A stretch of 64,000 nucleotides of DNA, taken from assembly GCF_050624435.1 (NCBI RefSeq), contig NC_134542.1, forward strand, positions 13,661,497-13,725,496, written 5' to 3'. This document shows positions 54,860-64,000 of the stretch, piece by piece. Positions within the stretch are counted from its first letter, which is position 1, and every line of letters starts with the position of its first letter. Both the position numbers and the translations under genes were made by a program. The notes below the pieces were generated by a model, which made no database searches, was not told the DNA's origin, and saw only the letters and a list, made by a program, of their open reading frames with translations. This DNA comes from Tenrec ecaudatus. Its lineage: Eukaryota > Chordata > Mammalia > Afrosoricida > Tenrecidae.

Positions 54860-55945
54860 AGATATTGGGCAAAATGTAGATGGTCTACTATGCCTGGAAT
54901 TACAAATAGAAGAATGGTATTGCAATCATCATGAAAAAGAACATTACAAACTTATTCTGAAGTACAACAATGTTAGTTAAAGAATAATATCCGTTTGCCT
55001 GTAAGGAAGACCAGTTAATATGGCCTTGATTCAAATCTGTACACCAACCATTTGTGCTAATGGTGAAAAATTTGAAGCTTTTACCAGCTCTTAAGCCTGA
55101 AATTGATAAACATTCCATGAAGGTGCACTGATAATTACTGGTGATGGGAATAAGAAACAAAGAAAGATAAAAACAACGGCAAACAAACTCACTCACCGCC
55201 ATGGAGTCAATTCTGAGTCACAGTGACTCAGAGAACAAGGCAGAACTGGCTCTGTGAGTTCCGGAGACTGTAACTCTTTACAGGTGTAAAAAGCCACATC
55301 TTTCTTCCAAAGAGCAGCTGGTGGTTTCAAACTGCTGACCTTACGGTTGGCAGACCAACCACTATACCACCATGGCTCCTAAAGACAGATCAGTAGCTAG
55401 AAAATAGGATCTGTTCACAGAAACAGTGCCAGAAATCTCATGGTAGAAATTTGCAAGACCAATGACTATTCATTGAAAATAAACTTTAAAAAAACCCAAC
55501 ATAAATGATGACCATGCTGGATGGAATGCACAGAGACCAAATCTGGCAACAACTTTCCACAAGAAACAACGGAGAAATTCAATATCGTCGCATAAAACAA
55601 AACCAGGAACTAAATGTGAAAGATAATCAATTAGTTGTACGCAAGTTTAAGTTGAAGGGGAAGAAAAGTAAAACATGCCTAAGACAGCCAAAGTGTGACC
55701 TTGATTTTATCCCACCTGAATTCAGAGAGTATGTCAAAGATAAATGTACTGCACTGAACACTAATGACCAAAGGCCAATGAGTTGTGGGATGATATCAAG
55801 GATGTTATAAAGGGAGAAATTAAAGGGCATTAAGAAAAAAAAGACGAACGTGAGTGTCAGCAGAGATTGAAAGCTGACTTTGGATATGGACTAGCTGAAG
55901 TGAATTGAAGAAAGAGTGAAGTAAAAAAGTTAAGCAGCTCACTTC
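54860..55945 (+). mobile_element. RTE copy A, endonuclease region, split by a SINE
   Basis: 54860-55168 matches the N-terminal endonuclease region (TGGTCTACTATGCCTGG, GGAAGACCAGTTAATATGG). 55381-55945 continues with KFKLKGKKSKT (near 55647) and DLDFIPPEFREYVKDK, the stretch following the endonuclease in BovB/RTE. It stops before the reverse transcriptase. Confidence 0.8.
55169..55380 (-). mobile_element. SINE inserted in RTE copy A
   Basis: CTCACCGCCATGGAGTCAAT tail side to CCACCATGGCTCCT head complement. Flanks AAAGAAAGAT (55159-55168) and AAAGACAGAT (55381-55390), 9 of 10 identical. Confidence 0.85.
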
Positions 55946-56189
55946 AAATGTTAGCTTAAAAAAAAAAAAAGTAAATGTGGTTCCCTGTCCTTGGATACGT
56001 AAGAATTGGAGGCAAAGAAATGTGGATTTGGAGAAGTTTGGGGCCAGCTTGCTCCTCGCAGGCTCCAGTGCTCCCATCCCACACTGAGAAAAAAGAAAAG
56101 AAATGAAAAGTAAAGTCTTATAATTAAATGTGTAAAGATGTGTAGTTAGAACGCCAAAAGGAAAGAGAAAACTTGGCATTTTTTTAAGC

Positions 56190-59100
56190 TGAGAGGATGG
56201 ATTTTGTAATATTGAATTCTTTGGAAAATATCCTCCACTCCTCTGGACGTTGGTTGTACTGTGGTGGCTTGTGTGTTGCTGTGATGCTGGACGTTATGTC
56301 ACTGCCATTTCAAATACCAGCAGGGTCACCCAACGTGAGCGAGGCATCCAGCAGAGCATCCAGAACACACAGTGGAGAAGGACTAGGCTTCCCACTTCAG
56401 GGAAGTAGCCGCTGGAAATCTTGTGCATAGTTTTGAAACATTGTCAAATACTGAAGGTCTAATGAACAGAAGCAGAACTTTGTCAGAGATGGTGTGGGGC
56501 GATGGGGCCCCTGGGATAGAAGGGCACTGGAAATGTGAAGGAGGAGGAGCTGCCTTCTCAGAGTGCAATTGACCATGGGGATGTGAGTCTTAGGGATGTT
56601 CATTTGTTGATGGGGCATGACTCAAGGTAAGGAGAAACAGCTGCAAGCAACTGCTAATGACTGGAGCTTGGAGTGTGCAAGGTATGAATCTAGGAAAATG
56701 AGATGTGGTCAAAATGAGATAGAATGTACAAAGATCCAAATTCTAGTAGCATTAGTGAGCGGAAATGGAGTGGTATTGGCTATTTAGAATCAGAAAATCT
56801 TATAATTTATTGAGCCAGAAATGACAAATTCAAGAGGAATGGTGTGGCATTCATTGTCCAAAAGAATTTTGAAAAATCAATCATGAAGTCTAATGCTATC
56901 TGTAATAGGGTTATATATATCTACATTCAAGGATAGTCAATCAATACAACTATTACTCAAATGTATGCACCAACTACAAAAGCTAGTGATGAAGAAGTTG
57001 AAGAGTTCTACCAATGTCATCAGTAGGAAATTGATCAAACATGTAATCAATATGCACTGCTAATTATTGATTGGAATGCAAAAGTTGGAAACAAAGGGGC
57101 AGGAACATTAGTTGTAAAATAGGGTGTAGCTAATAGAAACACAGCTGGAGATTGCAGGATAGACTTTTGCAAGACCAATTACTTGTTCATAGCAAATACT
57201 TTTTTTCAACAACACGAAAAACAACTAACTATCTACACGGACTTCTCCAACTGGAACACACAAATATTAAACTGACTACATCTGAGAGAAGATAGAGAAG
57301 CTCAATATCAGCAACTAAAACCAGGTCAGGGGCTGGCTGTGCGGCAGACCATCAATTACTCATATATAAGTTATGGTAAAGCTGAAGAAAACGAAGCCAA
57401 GTCAATGAGAGCCAAACTATGACGCTGAGCCCATTCCACCTGAATCTCAAGAACAGACTCGATGCCTTTGACAATAATGACCAAAGACCCGATAAGCTGT
57501 GGGAGGATATCAAGAATATCAATCATGACGAAAGTAAAAGGTCATTAAAAAGACAGGAAAGAAAGTTAAGATCAAAGTGGATGTCAGGGGAGACCCCAAA
57601 ACTTGCTCTTAATAGTAGAGCAGCTAAAGAAAGTGGAAGAAGGGGTGAAGTCAAAGAGCTGAATAGAAAGTTTCCAATTTCAGCCTGAGATATAATGTAA
57701 TGCACAATATTATATCATATTAAAATATTTTAATGAAGTGCGCAAAGACCAAGAGTTAGAAAACCAAACAGGAAGAACATGCTCAGTGTATATTAAAGTG
57801 AACGAATTCAAGAAAAAATTGACGCCTGGAGTGGCAACCTTGAAAGAGTCTATGAGCAAAATATTGAATGATGCAGGACGCATCAAAAAAGATGTAAAGA
57901 ATACAGAGTCCCTGTACCAAAAAGCACTAGTCGACACTCTACCATCTCAGGAGGTAGCATTTGAGCAAGAACCAATGGTGCTGAAGGAAGAAGTTCAAAC
58001 TGCACTGAAAGCATTACCCCAAACAAGGCTCCAGGAATTTACTGAATATCCAATGAAATGTTTCAACAAGCCAAGGAAGCACTGGAAGCACTTACTAGTT
58101 AGTCCATGCCAACAAATCTGAAAGACAGCTACTTGAGCAACTGACTGGAAGAGACATATACTGGTACCCATTCCATAGAAAGATGACCCAATAGAATGCT
58201 CAAATTACAGAACAATATCATTGATATCACATGCAAGTAAAATTTTTCGGAAGATCAGTTGCAGCACTACATGGGCAGGGAGCTTCCAGAGGTCCAGAAG
58301 AGCTTCAGAAGAAGATGCAGAACAAGGGCTATCATTGCTGATATCAGATGTGTCTTGGCTCAAAAAAGAGTACCAGAAAGATGTTTATTTGTGTTTTTAT
58401 TGACCATGGCAAGGCATCGAACTGTGTGGATCATAACAGACTATGCATTACCTTGAGAAGACTGGGAATAGCACAGTTCCTCACTGTGCTCATGAGGAAC
58501 TTGTACAGGAATCAAGAGGCAGTTATGCTGATGGAACACGGGGCTGCTGCAGGGTTTAAATCCGGAAAGGTAAGCTACAGGATTGTATCCTCCTATCAAA
58601 CTTCCCGGATATACTCGAGTGTAAGCCAACCCGAATATCAGCCGAGGCACCTAATTTTATCACAAGAAAATGGCATAAAAATGTGTCAAAAACCTCGGTT
58701 TATACATGAGTATACACGGTATTCCATCTGTATGCTGAGAAAATAGTCAGAGAAGCTGGATTATATGAAGCAAAATGTAGTGGTATCAGGATTGGAAGAA
58801 GGCTTATTCACAAGCTGACATATGCAGATAATACAACCTTGCTTCCTGAAAGGAGGGAGGACTTGAGGCACTTGCTGAGGCAGATCACGCATCATAGCCT
58901 TACGTATGATGCTACAACTGGACCAGTAAGTAGCATCGCAGTAAATGGAGAAAAGGTTGAAGTTGTTGAGGATTTTGCCTTCCTTGGATCCACAATCAAT
59001 TATCAGAGAAGCATCAGTCAAGAGATCAAAAGATGCATTACAGTGCACAAGACCTCTAAAGTATTGACAAATACAGATGTTACTTTGAGGCCTGAGGTGC

Positions 59101-59545
59101 ACCTGATCCAAGGCATGGTATGTTCAATTGCCTCATATGCATGTGAAAGTCGGACACTGACTAAGGAAGACAAAAAAAGAATTGATGCATTTGAATTGTG
59201 GTGCTGGAGAAGAATACTGGGAATATCACGGACTGCTGCAAGGACAAACCGATCCGTTTTGGAAGAAGTGTAGGCAGAGTTCCCCTTAGAGGCAATGATG
59301 GTGAAGCATGGGCTTAACATACTTCGGCCATATTGTCAGGGGAGGCCGGTCCCTGAAAAAGGACAACATTTTGGTAAAGTGGAGGGTTAGCATAATAAAG
59401 GAAGGCTTTCAAAGGTGTGGACACAGCAGCGCAACAGTGGGCATAAACATAGGGACCATAGTGAGGATGGTATAGGACCAGGCAGCATCTCGTTCTGTTG
59501 TGCATAAGGTTGCTGTGGGTGAAAGCAACTCAATGGCATCTAGTA
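56190..59545 (+). mobile_element. RTE copy B, near full-length LINE
   Basis: About 3.35 kb less a 128-bp MITE, close to the 3.2-kb length usual for the family. Order: 5' UTR (56190-56650, TTTCAAATACCAGCAGGGTC); endonuclease with DWNAKVG at 57069-57089 and FFQQHEKQL near 57200; linker (57419-57690); reverse transcriptase with NYRTISLISHASKI near 58205 and motif A FIDHGKAS at 58396; motif C, YADN instead of YADD, at 58821-58832; C-terminal RIDAFELWCWRRILGIS near 59180; tail with AAC repeats near 59545. Frameshifts, stops and the altered motif C make it inactive. Confidence 0.88.
58594..58721 (+). mobile_element. Palindromic MITE, copy 3
   Basis: Interrupts the RT frame between GATTGTATCCTCCTA and TTCCATCTGTATGCTGAG. 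Ends CCCGGATATACTCGAGTGTA and, as complement, CCGTGTATACTCATGTATAA. Shares GAGGCACCTAATTTTATCAC with the other copies. Confidence 0.8.
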
Positions 59546-59559
59546 ACAACAACAGTAAT

Positions 59560-60785
59560 AACAGAAAAAATACTCAGCAGAGACTAAAGTATCAAAAGAA
59601 AATGGAAGGAATTCACAAAGCACCTGTCCCCAAAAGAACTGGCCTATGCTCAACCATCTCAGGAGGCAGCATATAATCAAAAATGATGGTACTGACAAAG
59701 TCCAGGTGACATTGCAGGATGAGTGGGCAGCAGGGCTCCAGGAATTGAGGGATTACCAATTGAGATGTTCCAACCAAGAGATGCCGGGCTGCATGTGCCC
59801 ACTCACCCACGGCAAGCAATTGTCCTGACAGCTATCCAGTCACCTGACAGAAAGATTATCAAATTCATTTCCTTTCCAACGGAAGGTGGTCTCACACAAT
59901 GCAGAAATCACCCAACTATATCATTACTATCACACACAAAGAAGCTTTTGTTGAAGTCAATCCAAAGATCGATGCAGTCAGTAGTTGACAGGAAATTGCA
60001 AGATATTATTCAAGTCAGATTCAGAAGAGAACCTGCTAATTAATGTCAGCTGGATTTTAGCTGAAATCAGAGAATACCAGGAAGATATTTCCTTTTGTTT
60101 TATTGACCATGCAAAGGCATTGGACTGTGCGGATCGTAACAAATTATGGAAACAGTGTGAAGAATGGGAATTCCCGAACATTTAATTGGGTTCATTGGGA
60201 ACCTGTAAATTAGACCAATTCCCGTCATTTGGATAGAATAGCTTAAGGGTATACTGCATAGATTAACATTAGCAAAGATGCGTATCAGGCTTGTATGCTT
60301 CCCACATTTATTCAGCCTGTATGCTGAGCTAGCAAGATGAAAAGATGGATTATGTGAAGAATGGGCATCAGGATTGGAAGGATACTCATTGACAACCTGT
60401 GTTAATACAGCTGATATAACCTTGTTATTGGAACACAAAGAAGGTTTGAAGCACTTATTGACTTACTGATCATCAAAACCAAAACAAAACTCAGGGCCAT
60501 GTAGTTGATTCTCAGTGCTAGCGACTCTACAGACACGGTAGAACTGCCCCTTGTAGTTTCCCAAGACTTTAAATCTTTACAGGAGTAGAAAGTCTCATGG
60601 TTCTCACTGAGAATAGCTGGTGATTTCGAACTGCTGATGTTGGGGTTAACAGCTCACAAGACTACAGCCTTTGGAATGGATTACAATACTATGTAAAAAA
60701 AATCCCAAATCTTCACACCTGGATCAAAAGACACCATCATGATACATAAAGAAAATATTGCATTGGATTCCAAAATTCTGGCCCA
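59560..60785 (+). mobile_element. RTE copy C, reverse-transcriptase region
   Basis: Encodes FIDHAKALDC (motif A; catalytic Asp at 60105-60107) and the following palm and thumb stretches, then is interrupted by a SINE and resumes at 60661 (AGACTACAGCCTTTGGAATG). No endonuclease or 3' tail is visible. Confidence 0.75.
60483..60660 (-). mobile_element. SINE inserted in RTE copy C
   Basis: GGGCCATGTAGTTGATTCTC tail side and GATTTCGAACTGCTGATG B-box side. The RTE sequence is continuous across it; the duplication is short and uncertain. Confidence 0.75.
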
Positions 60786-61269
60786 GCATGAAAGCTTCTC
60801 AGGTTTATAATGAAAAAACAAAGAGAAGGGGGGAAAGTCAAGGTAATAGATGCTTTTCATGAAGCTAAATGTATCAAGGTAAAGAAGTTTTTTTTATTGT
60901 AAAATCTACGGTTCTCACGTCTGTGTTTAAAACACGTATTCTTCAGTAAATTGATGGGAATTGCCTTCAGTAGCTAGTCTCTTATGTTAAATAACAATTT
61001 TTTGTCAATTAGGTGGGGATTTATATTTCAGGTTATGTGCTTTGTGTTCAACTCTTCAGACTACTAAACAGACCCCCGTGACTTACCCTTCACCTGCTCT
61101 TTGCTTTCTCTTCTCCCTCTTGTGAACTAACTTCCATTTCACCCAAGTTAACACTGGTCAACCGTCGTTTAGCCCACTGACTTATCTTCTCTCCATAACC
61201 TCCCACCTTTGGCAATCTCTAATGTCTGTTCCCTTTGGCATAAAAGTCTTTAAATGCTCCCACCCCACG
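60786..61269. other. Unassigned, possibly LINE-1-derived DNA
   Basis: May be the outer part of the LINE-1 3' UTR that follows; no decisive block. Confidence 0.35.
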
Positions 61270-61950
61270 TCCTGGCCACATGCTAATAACAGTTATCTCG
61301 ATAATGTTTTGTTTTTTGTGATTGGCTAATTTCACTCAGCATCATATTCTCCAAGTCCATTCACACCATGAGGTATTTTGTGGTTTGTTCCTTTTTAAAT
61401 TTAATTAATTTATTTGTAGTGACACATAGTATTCCATTAAGGCATTCTCGTGACATTGTGGATATGTGTTGGGCTGTGATCCCCAAGGTTAGCAGTTCAA
61501 AACCATCAGAGACATCATGGGGGAAACACAGGGCTTTCTGCTTCTGTAGACAGTTGACAGGATCCTAAACTCACAGGGGCAGTTCTATCCTAACCTGTAG
61601 GGTCGCTGTGAGTCGGCATCCACTCGATGGCTGAGTCTGAGTCTTCCCTTGTGTGAATGTAGTTTCCTGATCTAGTCTTTTAGGTTGTTTCCATCTTCTT
61701 GCTGTTGTGAACAGTGCTGCAATGTATTTGAATGTGTGTATATCTATATTTATATCTATCTGTTCCTGTTATCACTGTTGCTTCTTTAGGATCTATACCC
61801 AGTTGAGGGAGTGCTGGTTCGTAGGGAGTTCCTATGCCCAGGTTGTTTGGGGTTCTGCCATATTGCTTTCCAAAGAGCTTGTACATTTGTACAGCCCTGT
61901 AGTCATTCACGTTTAATACTTTATTGGTTACAATCAACTCTTCACCCTGT
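61270..61950 (-). mobile_element. LINE-1 3' UTR (old L1M type), split by a SINE
   Basis: TTTCACTCAGCATCATATTC, TAGTATTCCATTAAGG, then GTTTCCATCTTCTTGCTGTT and CATATTGCTTTCCAAAGAGC are reversed blocks of the common mammalian L1 3' UTR. Confidence 0.7.
61455..61640 (+). mobile_element. SINE inserted in LINE-1
   Basis: AAGGTTAGCAGTTCAAAACC B-box block, AGGGCTTTCTGCTTCTG body and GTCGCTGTGAGTCGGCATCC tail. The LINE-1 continues on both sides. Confidence 0.8.
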
Positions 61951-62217
61951 CAGTCCCCCAGTTTTCTGAAAATATATCATGGATTGGTGCCATTTTGGAG
62001 ACTCGTTTAAAGATAGGATTCACTCACAACAGCACAGTATTTTGACTTAAACCTACACATTGAAAGAAGACAAACCATTATCTATGAGCAAAACTTGGCC
62101 TTGATGATGCTCATGATAATAGTAGTCAGCAGATACTAGAGGTAGTCTGCTGAGCTTCATTCTCAAGCCTTTTAAAGAATGTACTATGTCATGTAAATTT
62201 CCTAGAAGCCCAAGGAC

Positions 62218-62345
62218 ACACTATTATTGTCCAATTTTTATAAATGAGGACTCAAGGCATAAACAAAATTCTTTGCCCTCAAACCCATGCAACCAAGGTA
62301 ATAAAGTGGCGAAGCAGGGATTCAAACCCCAGATTCCTGTTACAA
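62218..62345 (-). mobile_element. MIR element
   Basis: TTTTTATAAATGAGGACTCA, then GTGGCGAAGCAGGGATTCAA and ACCCCAGATTCC are the reversed MIR core and tRNA-like head. Confidence 0.7.
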
Positions 62346-62985
62346 AGGGGAGTCAAAACATATTGCTACAAAATCATACAACTCTTTATTAAACAGAAAT
62401 ATCCCAATGTGAGGCTATTGCTTCTCAATATGGACTTAATCTAAGTCAGCACTTCTGAAATGGGTGCTTCCTTCCCTCTACCCCTTTTCTGAAGAATTCT
62501 GTACTCTTATTTGGACCACATCACAATGGCAGTTTGAACATGGTTGCAGATTCTAATTGTGTTTCTTTTAAATGTTCTTTGAGTGTCAGGGGCAAACATA
62601 AATCTGGAGGGCAAGTTCAGGGCCGTAGAGTGGATGGGGTAAGGTAGGTTTTCAAGGACATTCTCTGCTATACTCTTGTGATGTAATAAAATCCCTCAGT
62701 TCAATTTTTCTGCCTTTTGACCAATGCAGTTTTCATTTTTCTTAAAACTTCTTTATAAAACAGTCTCTGTGATTATCCCAGTATTGTCTGAGAGAATGTA
62801 TCAAGATTACTAACCACATTGGAAACCCCCAAAGCGGTTGCCATAACCTTCGAAGCTGACTGTGCTGCCTTTTATTTAGTTGGCTCAGTTGATCTGTTAG
62901 AAGCCAATTTTGATTGTACCTTGCTCTCTGAATCCCATTCATAAATTGAGGACTCCATACTCCATGTGTTCATAATTTCTTTCAT
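62346..62985 (-). mobile_element. Second mariner-family relic
   Basis: The complement encodes mariner-like scraps (QSASKVMAT, then a DTFSQTILG-like stretch and KEVLRKMKTALVKRQKN) in the order seen in mariner transposases. The outer end is AAGGGGAGTCAAAA. It differs from the 6012 family and is frameshifted. Confidence 0.5.
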
Positions 62986-63509
62986 AAGAATTAATACCAA
63001 ACTCCAAGGAGTTAGAGATTAAAGATGTCCCAAATGTCTAACTTCTCCAAGATATTATAATGCTCTCCCCGCCAATCCCACTCCTCCTTATAGTATGGTC
63101 CTTCAAATCCCTGGGTTTGATAATTCACTGCAGTATCTCACTGAAGTGTTAAGGAAATGTCTCATAAACTTTCAAGGTTGTGGGTGCTGTTAGGTCTCAA
63201 ATCTGAAGGTAGGGGCAAGTGAAATGCAGGGTCCAGAACCAGAAGTCAGCTAGGTATAAAAGCCAAAGCAGGTCATCTTGCTTCAGTCAAGAAACAGAGG
63301 GTACAAAAACAAAAGAGAAGGGCTTGGTGGAAGTGTTTTTATTTTTCAGCAAACCCTTTCTCCAAGGAAAACAAGGATGGCGATTTAAATCATACCCTTT
63401 AATAGAGTCTAAAGATATATCCCACCATATTCCTGTGACAGAGAACCCCCTTCAAGCTGATAAAAGTCTTGAATATATACATCACAAAAGGGATTATGGC
63501 AAGCAAGAT
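62986..63509. other. Unassigned non-coding DNA
   Basis: A 97-codon plus-strand frame (63219-63512) has no known domain. Confidence 0.4.
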
Positions 63510-63845
63510 TAGGGCTGGTTAGGCACCATGAAATTGGTTCCAACCCATAGGGACCCGTGCACAATGTAAAGAAACGCTGCCTACTGCTGCACCATCCTTA
63601 CAATTGTTCCTATGCTTGAACCCATGTTGAAGCCACTGTTGAGGCTCATCCATCTTGTTGAGGGCCCTCCTCTTTTTCACTGCCCCTTCACTTTACTAAG
63701 CTTGATGTTCTTCTTCAGGGCCTGGTCTCTCCCGACAACACGTCCAAAGTATGTGAGACTAAGTCTCGCCATCCTTGATGCTAAGCTAAGGAACACTCTG
63801 GCGATCTTCTTCCAAGACATGTTTTGTCTAGAAGCGTCTTATTAA
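63510..63845 (-). mobile_element. RTE-clade LINE, 3' end fragment
   Basis: AAGCTTGATGTTCTTCTTCA, CTCTCCCGACAACACGTCC and CTTCTTCCAAGACATGTTTT on the plus strand. Confidence 0.75.
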
Positions 63846-64000
63846 GAAATTCACTAGATTTCAGGTGACGATTTCTCCCATAAAATTGTCTTTATTAGTT
63901 TGATCGTGTTTAAAATACTGATGGACTAGTCAGTGCTGTAAGCTGGCTTATCGTTGAACAATTCCTTTTGGCATTCCAGATACCTAAAGCCTCACGAGGA

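Noticed and set aside
58839-59273. 144-codon open frame as a possible host gene
   Set aside because: It is the C-terminal part of an RTE reverse-transcriptase protein (contains RIDAFELWCWRR), not a host gene.

Overview
The window is mammalian nuclear DNA dense in transposable elements. I found no host protein-coding exon, tRNA gene, rRNA gene or CRISPR array that I can support. All recognisable coding sequence is decayed transposon protein: an RTE-clade (BovB-like) LINE, LINE-1 ORF2 and mariner transposase. The organism is almost certainly an afrotherian and most likely a tenrec (lesser hedgehog tenrec, Echinops telfairi). Three things point there: many copies of a tRNA-derived SINE of the AfroSINE type, LINE-1 3' regions that resemble those I know from elephant, and SPIN-like hAT elements, a horizontally transferred family reported from tenrec. 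The species call is inference; no alignment was run.

Layout. 1-5.5 kb: sparse SINEs, an ancient MIR, one RTE 3' end. 5.5-10.3 kb: a solo MaLR-like LTR, an 898-bp mariner with matching ends, RTE and SINE copies, then an inverted mariner pair with a hAT MITE inside it. 12.5-21.5 kb: LINE-1 3' regions, three RTE fragments in alternating orientation (one split by a 411-bp solo LTR with a GATC duplication) and a LINE-1 ORF2 relic split by a younger LINE-1 end. 21.5-37 kb: mostly unassigned DNA with scattered SINEs, LTRs, two LINE-1 3' ends, a SPIN-like element and microsatellites. 37-43 kb: nested LINE-1s, LTRs, a second SPIN-like element and a 507-bp MITE inside an LTR. 46.0-49.7 kb: a long minus-strand RTE carrying several datable insertions. 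51.5-53.2 kb: RTE fragments, one split by an LTR. 54.9-60.8 kb: three plus-strand RTE copies in tandem, the middle one nearly full length (5' UTR, endonuclease, reverse transcriptase, 3' tail). 61-64 kb: LINE-1, MIR, a second mariner and an RTE end.

How the parts relate. The SINE and the RTE have similar 3' tails, as expected if the RTE enzyme mobilised the SINE. RTE copies act as old target DNA into which LINE-1 ends, LTRs, SINEs, MITEs and a probable retrocopied mRNA were later inserted. Many insertions keep readable target-site duplications (TSDs), so a relative order can be read directly. Boundaries given without a named TSD or terminal repeat are approximate.
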